DNA of 64,000 nt, taken from NCBI GenBank assembly GCA_033239005.1, contig BSQZ01000050.1, positions 4,685,001-4,749,000 of the forward strand. Reading direction: 5' to 3'. Source of the stretch: Lamellibrachia satsuma (lineage: Eukaryota > Annelida > Polychaeta > Sabellida > Siboglinidae). The translations under genes and the position numbers were made by a program. Every line of letters begins with the position of its first letter. Position 1 is the first letter of the stretch. Of this stretch, positions 38,001-46,206 are shown piece by piece. Below the pieces are notes generated by a model. It saw nothing but the letters and a program-made list of their open reading frames with translations, was not told the DNA's origin and did not search any database.

Positions 38001-41000
38001 ACTTCCAACTTACAAACTTTCATAACATAAACTTTCAAAACGTGTGTGTGCGGTGAAACAAACTTCCAAAGCACAAACTTCCAACTGGCAGACTTCCAAC
38101 TCGCAAACTTCACACAACTTCGTACAACTTTGCACAACTTCACACAACTTTACACAACTTCGCAGGCGTGGAGTGGAGTGGAGAACTTCCAATATGCAAA
38201 CTTCCAAAGCTAAAACTTCCAACTTGCAGACTTCCAACTCGCAAACTTCACACAAAATGTGTGTGCGGTGAAGCAAACTTCCAACTTACAAACTTTCATA
38301 ACATAAACTTTCAAAACGTGTGTGTGTGACGTGAAGCAAACTTCCAACTTACACATTTTTCACAACACAAACTTTCAAAACGTGTGTGCGGTGAAGCAAA
38401 CTTCCAAAACTTCCAACTTACAAACTTTCATAACATAAACTTTCAAAAATGGCGGTCAATTTCTCCATGCATGTCACATGGTTGTCAATGTCTCCACGCA
38501 TATCACACAGTGGTAAATGTCTCCATGCATGTCACATGGTGTCAAATGTCTCCATACATATCACACAGCTTCTCGTCATACTCCCGTCATCGCTGCCACA
38601 ATGTTGTTCTCCTGCTGGCTTTTGATATTGGCATACATAGCGTGCACTACCTTATTTGTTATTGTTCTGTATGCGGATTACGTCAGCAGCATGTCCTGAC
38701 ACGTTTATAGCTTTCGTCAGCTGTACGTCGGTATGACAAGAAAATTTAGAGTCCTCTGTCTAACGTTTGTGGACAATGTTACTACACTATATATGTGTGC
38801 TGGGTAAATTGTAGGAATTATGGGTAAATTGAAGGAATTATGGGTAAACTGTAGGAGTTATGGGTAAAGTGTACAGGCGCATTATTTTAAAATATTGACA
38901 TATAACGACAATATGTTGATGGTACACTTTCCGTGACGCGTCTGATGCCGTTTACGTCAGCTGCATGTCCTTATTTGGTATTGTTGTGTGTGCAGCATAC
39001 GTCAGCTGCATGTCCTGACACGTTTATAGCTTACGTCAGCTTTACGTCGGTATGGCAAGAGACTTTACAGTCCTCTGTCTAACGTTTGTGGACGATATTG
39101 TGTCATTATTTTCAAATATTTAATAAAATGTCCTTGTACTCTTATTCAATAGGAGACTTATGGGTAAATTGTAGGAATTATGGGTAAACTGTAGGAGTTA
39201 TGGATACAATGTAAAAGCGCATTATTTTTAAATATTTACATATAAAGAAAATATAGTACGATATCGTGTTTTGTTCATTTTTCGTCTCCTCGTTAGGTCC
39301 TTTGATCTCAGTTATTAATTACCCTGTTAATGACCACTGTTAACTTACTCTTTCATCTCAGTTATTAATGATACTATTAATGACCGCTGTTAACGGACAG
39401 TCGTTCCTATGTCCACTATCGCGGTTACTGTTACCACGGATACTCGCGCGAAAACATTACGCGGCTAGCGTATAGCCATCGCGCAGTTAAAAAGTTGGGC
39501 GGCACGCGAATACGACTTACTTTGGTCCCGGAAGCAGTGTTGTACTTCGTTTTCATATATATTAAATTTTGCTTGAACTGATATTCCCGTCTTGTATCGA
39601 GTTCTCGTTCCCATTGCGTGTGTGTATATGTTCGTCTCCTTACTAGGTTAACGACCCTTCGACACATACACGTAACTAGGTCAATGTTCGTTCCTCCTCC
39701 AAAAGACAAGACGAGTGGGAGCGTACAAGTCAAAGTCCACCAATAGCGGCTGACCAGTGTGAAAAAGACAAGACGAGTGGAAACGCACAAGCCAAAGTCC
39801 ACTAGCAGCGACTGACCAGTGTGAAAAAGACAAGACGAGCGGAAACGCACAAGCCAAAGTCCACCAACAGCGACTGACCAATGTGAGTGGGAGCGCACAA
39901 GCCAAAGTTCACCAACAGCGACTGACCAATGTCAAAGTGGTCTTGTTGTGAAAAGCCGCATTCAAAGAAGAACGGAGCGCGTACTTGTAACATTGTCGCT
40001 GATTGACGCGATTGCAACGTTGTTATGAATAATATCCTTTGATCTCGCAGCATGATTTACCGTGGTATGGACAAGATGCGTCACGATGCTAATTTTCATA
40101 CGGATTGATTCAGAAAACAAATAAAACTTATGTAACCGTAACATCCTCCTAAACACGCGTTAGAACACTCATTCACTTGTAAATGGACGTGATTCTAGTA
40201 CACGGGAACAATAAAATATGTGTTCGTCTTTTATACCAATAAACAAACACGCGTAGAACTTATCGAAACCACATATTCGACTGCAACGATTTCGCTATGG
40301 TTATATGCAAATCGTCAATGTTGTATAGATATGAGATTCGTACAAAGCTCGTTCCTCCTCCAGTCGCTAGGGGGCGCTTACGTCACGCACGCTCGGATAA
40401 CACCGCCAGGGGGCGCTCCAAGGTCTAGTGCTGCTTTCTGATTGGCTGCGCGCACTCATTAGCGGTGGGCGATATTAGGGTGGTTTTCCTTTGATGTTTC
40501 GGTCACGTGATTTGCGGCGCAAAAGGGGTCTATAAAACCCCTCCTAACTACTTACATTCATGATACTGGCATTTATGAATAAAAACTTGCACTTTTCAAA
40601 CAGTTTTTAATTTGTGTCAAACGTTGATGGAGTCAAACTTATGAAATAATAGTATAAGGCTGGTATATACGGCAACGCTTCGTAATGAAATGGAGACATG
40701 AATATGATTGTATCCTGCCATTAACAAGTGTACAATGCACAATGCTTGTTTGAGTGTTTGAGTGTGCAATGCCAAAACAAGTCAAACCAAATATCGTTTT
40801 ATGATCAAACATGATTGTCACGGGAGCCTGAGTGGGTAAGTCGGTCTACACGGACGTGACTACGTAATAACATCCAAACATGCTTACTTATGAACTCAGC
40901 AGCGCACTCACTTTAGTTCGGTGACGTCGGAAGCTGCACCTGATTGAAGTAGGTACACCAAGTCAGGAAGATTCGCACTTGACAGCCCCGAGCTCAAGCT

Positions 41001-44000
41001 CAAATGTCCTTTCTCGACAAAGTACTGGGAGACGTGTCCCCACAACGCAGGCTGTCCGTATCCTCTAAGCATTGACATGACGTGAAGGGCCTGGATCTTT
41101 CTGTCTTTGTCACTTTCCCCTTTCACTGTAGACGAAACAGACGAATGACAGAGATGACACCCGCCCACAAATTACTGTTATACTTACGATTGCCAAAGCA
41201 AAACAACATTTAGACTTGTTGAAGCTATTATACTATACGTAGGCTATATATCCATACGATTAAGCTATTTATCGCATATAATATATATATATATTCAATA
41301 TAATCCAAAAAGAAACCGCATATATACAATTCACTTAACAATCGATTAACAATTAGTAATTCAGCGCCAGGTTTTAGCTACATGGGGAATACTATGAAGA
41401 CCTTTGTCAGACTCCTCATGATTTATACGCTCAGATATCCTGAAATGCCTTCATACAAATGTGATTCTTCCTCATATCAGGAATGCTGTGTGCGTTAAGG
41501 GGATGGGGGCAGATAACGCCGAAATAAATTATGATAAGTTGGGGCTGATAAGTGAATGATAGGGGTGACACTCGCCTACAAATGACTCCTACACTGACGA
41601 GTGCCAAAGTAACACAACAGTTAGACTTGTTGAAACTATTATGCTTTACATAGGGTATATACCCACACGATTAAACGAATTGTTTAATGTAATATTATGC
41701 TCAAGATAATTCAAACAGAAACCACATATACACAATTCACTTAACAATCGATTAAAAATTAACTTTTCAGTAACAACACCGGATTTTGGCTACAAGTCAC
41801 ACATGGGGAATACTAGTGAGATGTTGGTCAGATTCCTCAGGATTTACACACTCGGACATCCTGTAATATCTTCTTCTTCATGTAAGGAATGCTGTGTGAG
41901 TTAATGGGAGGGGGCAGATAACGAGAGACATATCTGGGATTATCATTATCATTATCATGATCATTATCATTATCATTATCATCGCAAAAGTGTAAGTGAT
42001 TATAAACTGTCGTGGTGATGTTACTTCGAAATACACTGTAGTATATAAACCTTCAACGGAGAACACACCAGTAGCATTTGTTATTATGTTTGATGGTGCA
42101 CTACGAATTATGTGTTGTTTAATAAATTGTCATTAATCAATAGCGAAAACAAATTATATAGAAAGTAGATAAACATTTTCTGACAATGCCTCCCTTAGTA
42201 AGTTTCTTGTTTTGTCAAAGTTTGTTAAATATAAACAAAACAGTGTTTCACGACATCGGATATTTCAACACTAAGTATAAATTAGTTGAATATACACATG
42301 AAATGATACCTGCAGTAGCCTTTTCTTGATTTCTACTGCGCATAACTAACTCGTTCAGACGCCGGATTTCATCTGAAACATATCACGAAACCGTAATTTC
42401 CACAAATGAGCAAAACTACATAAATGTATAATTTCAAAATCTTTTCGACAACGTATCTATCTATTTTGCCCAAGTGTGCACGAGTTTATGATGAACATTG
42501 CTGTCTTGGGCCTTGGCTTATTATGAATTAAATTAGCGTCCTAGTGAAATACATTTTGATAATGCACATAAAAATGTATGATGGATTCTGTGTTATGATG
42601 AATTTTTCTGATGAGTTCATATTTTAGTGAAACACTCTCCTGGTGTTTTATTTTACACGAACCTCCTTGAAGGCTGATATTGCTGCCCAGGTATGAGAAC
42701 TTGTTGACCGACTCAAGTGAATATTTGGTTAAGGTGCTGTTTGTAAACACTTTTGTGCATTGTTTGTTGACCCTGCGCTCAACCCCAAACTGATTGATTT
42801 ACTCCAAAACCGGCCGACACAGCTTGCAGGGTCCCGGGCGCACGCAGATGTAATAAGGATTAATTCAGCTTGTATTGTAATATATAATAATAATAATGAA
42901 TGCCTTTATGTGTGCCATAAATCTGGCCGCTTCGGTCATTCAAACGCGCATTATAAAACTAAAACATTAAAACATGCATATGAAATAGTAGAATAAATAG
43001 TAAAACGTTTAGAACATACAAATTATATTGGCAATAAATTACTAAAGTATTCAGTATTAAACGTCATAAAAGGAAATTAGAAAATAAATACTAACACTAA
43101 TTATTAAAAATTAATATTAAAATGTTCGTAAAATGCCAAAGCGTCATTAGTCCATAACTAGTCTAAGATGAACATAAATAAGATTTAAAGAGAAAATGCA
43201 CGTTTAAAAAGAAGAGTCTTAATCTGTTTCTTAAATCTGTTCTGACAGTTTGCGTAACGTATTGCATGGGGCAGAATGTTACAGAGGCGCTGTGCTGCAT
43301 GTGAGAACGCTCTGTCGCCTCGAGTACAGCATTTGTGGGTGGGTGGGTGGGTTGGTGGGTGGGTTGGTGGGTGGGTGGGTGGGTGGGTGGGTGGGTGGGT
43401 GGGTGGGTGGGTGGGTGGGTTGGTGGGTGGGTGGGTGGGTGGGATTGTCGGTCGGTCGGTGGCTCGGACACTACTAATCTTAGACCACCCGAACATAAAA
43501 CAGACTGATGTCATAATCGTATGAAATGATAGAAGTGCAGCATATTATTCATCTCGACGGAAAACAAACATGCATTGTTAGAATGACAATTATTTGTAAT
43601 AGCAAAGTTAAAAAAATGTGTCATTTATTGTTTAAGCATATTGCAGAGAGTTGATCAGAATCACAATAATTACGATCTCACAAAACAAATGTACCGTTGG
43701 ATTTTCGCAACTCTTCTTTTGTCTGCCTCAACTCCTCCTTGGCGACTTTAATTTGTTCTGAAACGAATTCCGTTGTTCTTTGTATACGTTTCGCTTTTTT
43801 TTATTACAACATAAATATCTCATGAAACACTGCATTATTAATAATCGCCATTATTCAATTACATTATAAAGTCGTATCGTGTTGTTAAACATGTTCAGTC
43901 ATAACGAGGATTTGTTCAGAGTAAACAATTGTAGCATAAATTACTATAACTATATCATTCCTCCTTTAATAATCCCTTGTTCCCTTGGGTTATGAATGGT

Positions 44001-44130
44001 ACTAATTAAAGGTGATATTAATTACCAATTAACTGATAAATGATTAATTCTAGGTGATAACAACCTGGCTAGATATGCACATCTGCGCTCTTAATCACGA
44101 CAAGCTCTAGTGCAGCCAAATACAAATACA

Positions 44131-44181
<51 letters not shown>

Positions 44182-46206
44182 GTTGGGAGGGAGCTGGGTG
44201 GTCGGTAGGTCGGTGGGACGGTGGGTCGGTCGGCCAGTGTGTCGGTGGGTGGGTAGGTCGGTGGGTCGATGGATGCTTCGGTGGTTGATAATAATAGCAA
44301 TTTTACAAACACAATGTACCGTTGGATTTTCGAAGCTCTTCTTTCGTTTGTTGCAACTCGTCTTTTGTCTCCCTCAATTCTACCTTCACGAGCCTCATTT
44401 GTTCTGAAATGAATTCATATGTTCTTTGTCAACGCTTCGCTTATATTTTCATTACAATATCAATATCTTATGAAACACTGCATCATTGATAATCACCCTT
44501 ATTCAAGTACATTATGAAGTCGTGTCTTGTAGAACACTTTTATCTATAACGATGATTTGTTAAGAGTAAAACATTGTAGCAAGGACATTACTATAAATAC
44601 ATCAGTCCTTAGTGAATAATCAAAGTTCCGTTGTAGTAAGGTTGGTACTAATTAAAGGTGATATTAACTAAAATTAATGAGCATAATTGACTAATTCTAT
44701 GTGAGAACAACCTGGCTATATATGTACAACTGTGTCCTTATTCGTGATATATTCTAGTGTAGGTAAATAATGTTTTTCACACACATACACACACGGAAGC
44801 ACGCACACGTTATATATTAAAAGTGCGAGAAATAGTTAGTCACAGAACATGTACCGTTCGATCTCGTTTTGCATAATTGCACGGTTTCCTTTGCTCTCTT
44901 CAATTTCTCGTTCAGTAGGTGTAGTTGCTCTAAAACAATCAATGTGTCTACAATATATAAAAATAAGCTTGGTGCGGGTAGCAACTTTCCATATGTTGCC
45001 AGCTCGTTTGATCAATTCGTTCTACATTGCTTTTTTTTCATTAAAAATAATCACAGTCTAATTGTAGCAGTTAAAGTGCGTAATCAATACGTTATCACAT
45101 CTTACGAAGCTCCAAAGGATAAGTAGTCATTGTCATCAGTGGGTTCTTGGACATTAATTAATCAGATATAAGTGGTGACAGTGAACAATAATGTGATATA
45201 ATTCATCATGGTTTGTCTTTATCTATGAGAGATATTTGTCAACGGACTATTGCTGTGCACTCACCACATCGAACGAACTCGACCATGTCCGCTCGTTTGA
45301 TGTTCTGGAAGGCTCCACTGAGTTGATCAAACAAGGCGGGGGAGTTGCTAACGTCCTTTCTTGAGTCGATCCATGTCTCTAGGAGGGTGTATGTATTGGT
45401 CACAGCATCCTCAGATGCACGCATTAATTCTTGGATTTTTGAAGTTTTCAAACTCAGGAAAACCCCCATTTGAAACTGCTCCGTGGGGCTAACCGAGAGC
45501 TGTGCAAGTTTCATAAGAAACCCCCTGTCCATCAGTCCTGGAAAAACAAGCATATTGCATTTCGTAATAACGTTGTGTTTGCCGTTTTAAATAATACTAA
45601 ATAAGGAAATCAGTAAAGAAAGCTGCCTCGCTGAATATTTGTTGCAAATGCAATTTATTCAGATGGATTTTTTTTCAAAGCTTGTGTCACGCGATAATGT
45701 TTAAATGCGGATAATGCGGTTGTACGTCAACTTCGAAATATCTACCGCACAACCAATGCGAGTAATCGCATCCATTGTTTTCATGAGATTATCTGTGTTT
45801 CATGTTTGGGAAAGACACATTGCAAATCACATTTGCTATACTGTTGTGCATCAAAATGTGTACTTCCTCTTGATCAGAAGTGATACTGGGTTCCCGCTGT
45901 CGACGACAGAGCGGTATATCGTAAACATAGCAGGATGGATGGATGCGACCTCCCGGAGGGCAGCGACGGGTCAATATGGACCATGCATTTAAGTCAAGTA
46001 ATTCATAAAAGTGCACCAAACACAAAGGTCAATTCAAAGGGTCTCCTCCATTCTTTTCATGTCATCATATTTAGTTTGGAAAAACATTGCAAATGACATT
46101 TCTGAAACTTGCTTATATGAACATTTTTATTACCTTTTGCCTGGATGACGTCATCAACATCAGAGGGCGCTGCGGCAGCAGCGGGGATTTTCCGGAAATG
46201 AGCCAT
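17061..46206 (-). CDS. DEATH - coiled coil - leucine-rich-repeat protein (13 exons)
   Basis: Exons, 5' to 3' on the minus strand: 46206-46134, 45537-45265, 44929-44855, 44403-44320, 43757-43695, 42372-42310, 41125-40912, 19696-19607, 19394-19308, 18304-18215, 18002-17916, 17325-17242, 17151-17061. All have GT/AG borders, phases agree at each junction (1 through exon 7, then 2), and the total is 1374 nt, 458 codons, with no stop. Order: MAHFRKIPAAAAAPSD N-terminus; DEATH-like domain (residues ~26-115); coiled coil (~116-210); linker (~211-280); LRRs (~280-430). No NACHT, signal peptide or membrane segment is seen. The parts fit a cytosolic adaptor or sensor using DEATH-domain signalling; the ligand is unknown. 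The exon 7 to 8 intron (21.2 kb) is 91% giant palindrome. The exon with the ATG starts after a TTACAG acceptor, so a 5' UTR exon lies upstream. The 3' end is not fixed. Confidence 0.82.
17242..19696 (-). CDS. Five LRR exons of the DEATH-LRR gene
   Basis: Five exons of 84-90 nt (19696-19607, 19394-19308, 18304-18215, 18002-17916, 17325-17242) each carry one RNI-type LRR and are all in phase 2, so each can be gained or lost without a frameshift. Residues include DNAVFAGEEAGRALGAAL, LSGCSLTDRSWAHIADGI and CWGNELTEAGSGETM. Exons 1 and 3, and 2 and 4, are near copies made by a tandem duplication that includes their introns. One exon per repeat is the arrangement seen in animal NLR genes. A final 91-nt exon (17151-17061) carries ERRLEAEFGDKFYL and ends in phase 0. 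Confidence 0.82.
17823..20303. repeat. Tandem duplication of an LRR exon pair with introns
   Basis: Segment 17823-19208 recurs at 19210-20303, from TTTACCACT..ATCATATCAAAC to GTTACTTGTTCATGTTTTCGCGGG-type sequence in both. The second unit lacks about 300 bp. Exons and introns are both conserved but diverged by many substitutions. Confidence 0.85.
20304..21274. other. Intron sequence left of the giant palindrome
   Basis: No exon, array or element border was recognised. It belongs to the exon 7 to 8 intron of the DEATH-LRR gene. Confidence 0.5.
21275..21280. other. Left target-site duplication TACATT
   Basis: TACATT directly abuts the outer end of the left arm; the same word abuts the right arm at 40553-40558. 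Confidence 0.85.
21904..22137 (+). repeat. Four ~62-bp repeats in the outer arm
   Basis: The units start ATTGGTCAGTCGCTGTTGG or close variants and contain GGACTTTGGCTTGTGCG; the first is shortened to 48 bp. The same block lies inverted at about 39697-39930. The word GGAGGAGGAACGA occurs just after this block (about 22133) and once nearer the terminus (about 21472). It could serve as binding sites for a mobilising enzyme; this is only a suggestion. Confidence 0.8.
22570..23185 (+). repeat. Tandem duplicated module in the outer arm
   Basis: A ~300-bp module (22570-22870) recurs at about 22915-23185. Both contain several TACCCATAATTCC phrases, GTCCACAAACGTTAGACAG and CAGCTGACG words. The block is mirrored in the right arm at about 38640-39270. 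Non-coding. Confidence 0.8.
23391..28736 (+). repeat. Complex minisatellite, left array (~11 units)
   Basis: The unit marker CTCCACTCCACGCCTGCG or a close variant occurs about 11 times, at spacings of ~632, 626, 425, 425, 490, 425, ~510, ~420, 466 and 427 bp. Each unit is built from short sub-repeats around GTTGGAAGTTTGC (~15 bp) plus a string of GAAGTTGTGTAAAGTTGTG. The outermost two units carry an additional ~200-bp block of CATGTGACATGCATGGAGAC repeats. Confidence 0.92.
28938..28966. other. 29-bp spacer at the palindrome centre
   Basis: Lies between GATTACA (28931-28937) and TGTAATC (28967-28973). With the bases next to it, the spacer contains the phrase ACACCTTTTCC followed 19-20 bases later by ACACCTTTTTCC, i.e. 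a short direct repeat. It is the only non-palindromic sequence in the centre. Confidence 0.85.
28967..40552 (-). repeat. Right arm of the palindrome (11,586 bp)
   Basis: Inverted counterpart of the left arm: inner unique part 28967-29165, minisatellite about 29166-38453, outer unique part 38454-40552. The last bases CTAACTACT are the reverse complement of the left terminus. Confidence 0.9.
29166..38453 (-). repeat. Complex minisatellite, right array (~20 units, dimeric order)
   Basis: About 20 units in inverted orientation. From the centre outward the spacing alternates: ~486, 427, 491, 427, 488, 427, 496, 427, 488 bp, becomes irregular, then 427, 427, 501, 427, 488, 427, 418 and 635. The longer unit has an additional ~61-bp segment including AAAATGGCGGTCAAAACATG. 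The ~915-bp pair is therefore a higher-order unit that was amplified as a block. Confidence 0.92.
40553..40558. other. Right target-site duplication TACATT
   Basis: Matches 21275-21280 exactly and directly abuts the last base of the right arm. Confidence 0.85.
40559..40911. other. Intron sequence right of the palindrome
   Basis: A short AT-rich intron stretch between the element and the donor of exon 7. Nothing else seen. Confidence 0.5.
40912..41125 (-). CDS. Exon 7 of the DEATH-LRR gene: linker and LRR start
   Basis: A 214-nt exon between GTCTACAG and GTGAGTG. Enters in phase 1, leaves in phase 2. It encodes KGESDKDRKIQALHVM, then ALWGHVSQYFVEKG, and ends LLQSGAASDVTEL. Joined to the exon at 19696 it gives VTELNLGDN, a standard LRR beta-strand. 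No known domain is recognised in the first 60 residues. It is too short for a NACHT module and has no P-loop. Confidence 0.8.
41145..41930. repeat. Tandem duplication within an intron (~415-bp unit)
   Basis: 41145-41513 and 41560-41930 share GACACCCGCCCACAAAT/GACACTCGCCTACAAAT, TTAGACTTGTTGAA, CAATTCACTTAACAATCGAT and a common end GGGGGCAGATAACG. Diverged copies, no coding. Confidence 0.75.
41938..41980. repeat. (TCATTA)n microsatellite
   Basis: Imperfect TCATTATCATTA repeats in the same intron. Confidence 0.9.
42310..44929 (-). CDS. Four coiled-coil exons of the DEATH-LRR gene
   Basis: Exons of 75, 84, 63 and 63 nt (44929-44855, 44403-44320, 43757-43695, 42372-42310), each in phase 1 at both ends. 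They encode EQLHLLNEKLKRAKETVQ, EQMRLVKVELRETKDELQ, EQIKVAKEELRQTKEELR and DEIRRLNELVMRSRNQEK: charged heptads with Leu/Val/Ile at a and d positions, typical of a parallel coiled coil that would oligomerise the DEATH domain. Exons 4 and 5 both end EELRKSNG and are duplicates. As all are symmetric and multiples of 3, coil length can vary by exon skipping or duplication. Confidence 0.75.
42541..42760 (-). mobile_element. LINE fragment, reverse-transcriptase C-terminal region
   Basis: The minus-strand frame contains LESVNKFSYLGSNISLQGG, the V--F-YLGS-IS--G pattern found just after the polymerase core in many RTE/Jockey-type elements. Short decayed piece in an intron of the DEATH-LRR gene. Confidence 0.5.
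42879..43326 (-). mobile_element. LINE 3' end (L2/CR1-like C-terminus)
   Basis: The minus-strand frame from 43326 reads GDRAFSHAAQRLCNILPHAI and FKKQIKTLLFKRAFSL before a stop, matching the conserved tail (R-FS-AAPRLWN-LP, FK--LKT-LF) of L2/CR1-group reverse transcriptases. The 3' UTR ends near a (TAA)n tract at 42879-42898. The 5' side is cut by the GGGT array at 43335. Confidence 0.65.
43335..43444 (+). repeat. (GGGT)n tract, G-quadruplex-prone
   Basis: About 110 bp of TGGG units with a few TTGG variants, followed by (CGGT)n. The G-rich strand is the plus strand, so the antisense gene would transcribe a C-rich RNA here. Confidence 0.95.
43680..44845. repeat. Tandem duplication carrying coiled-coil exons
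   Basis: 43680-44280 and 44300-44845 are paralogous: both contain a GTACCGTTGGATTTTCG exon end, ATTAAAGGTGATATTAA, ACAACCTGGCTA and TTCTAGTG phrases in the same order and each holds one coiled-coil exon. This explains the near-identical exons 4 and 5. Confidence 0.75.
44130..44280. repeat. (ACGC)n followed by GGTCGGTGGGT-rich tract
   Basis: About 48 bp of ACGC, then ~90 bp of GGTCGGTGGG-type sequence. A simple tract parallel to the GGGT tract in the sister unit. Confidence 0.9.
45265..45537 (-). CDS. Exon 2 of the DEATH-LRR gene: DEATH-like domain
   Basis: A 273-nt exon, phase 1 at both ends, between TTTTCCAG and GTGAGT. It encodes a ~90-residue helical module: FLMKLAQLSVSPTEQF, a KIQELMRASEDAVTN segment, TLLETWIDSRKDV, LFDQLSGAFQNIKRADMVEF. 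The pattern L--LA--L...I-----A......LL--W......L---L--I-R-DMVE- matches helices 1-6 of the DEATH fold, where such domains self-associate or bind adaptors such as FADD or MyD88-type proteins. A DED or CARD is less likely because of the TLLETW and IKRADMVE blocks. Confidence 0.72.

Larger units (their letters stand above)
21281..40552. mobile_element. Giant 19.3-kb foldback (palindromic) transposable element
   Basis: The two halves are inverted copies. They start AGTAGTTAGTAGGGGTTT (21281) and, on the other strand from 40552, AGTAGTTAGGAGGGGTTT, and stay almost identical through the unique outer 2.1 kb. Differences I noticed are one base at 21290, one T in a T-run near 22131 and one base near 22210. 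A 6-bp duplication TACATT flanks it. Each arm consists of a 2.1-kb unique outer part, a large minisatellite and a ~195-bp unique inner part, joined by a 29-bp spacer. I find no transposase, integrase, DNA polymerase or capsid frame, so it is non-autonomous. Long inverted repeats filled with tandem repeats are typical of foldback elements. The 6-bp duplication, AG...CT termini and ~19-kb length resemble Polinton/Maverick elements, which normally have short terminal repeats and ~10 genes, none of which are here. High arm identity means a recent insertion or ongoing gene conversion. Confidence 0.85.

Noticed and set aside
23391..38453. Dozens of 60-138-codon open frames on both strands, with pentapeptide-like translations (A-N-F-Q, L-E-V-C patterns)
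   Set aside because: They arise because a 15-bp sub-repeat is a multiple of three and lacks stops in several frames on both strands at once. They recur once per minisatellite unit, have no splice or start context and no consistent codon bias.
23391..38453. CRISPR-like regular spacing of repeats
   Set aside because: Eukaryotic minisatellite; units are hundreds of bp long, with no short identical repeats separated by unique spacers and no cas genes.
21281..40552. Autonomous Polinton/Maverick with its own genes
   Set aside because: No frame with polymerase B, integrase, ATPase, protease or capsid motifs was seen in the unique parts of either arm. Only the ends, duplication length and overall size recall this group.
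21281..40552. Pure assembly artefact (mirrored contig)
   Set aside because: The arms differ in array size by ~3.9 kb, carry a few base differences, and the outer borders coincide with a matched 6-bp direct repeat, which a mirror artefact would not produce. Long reads are still the decisive test.
43335..43444. Telomere-like array
   Set aside because: The unit is GGGT/GGTT without the animal TTAGGG period and lies inside an intron.
43163..43524. Pro-Pro-Thr-His and Gly-Trp-Val repeat proteins
   Set aside because: Translation of the (GGGT)n tract; the only real coding trace here is the LINE C-terminus at 43185-43326.
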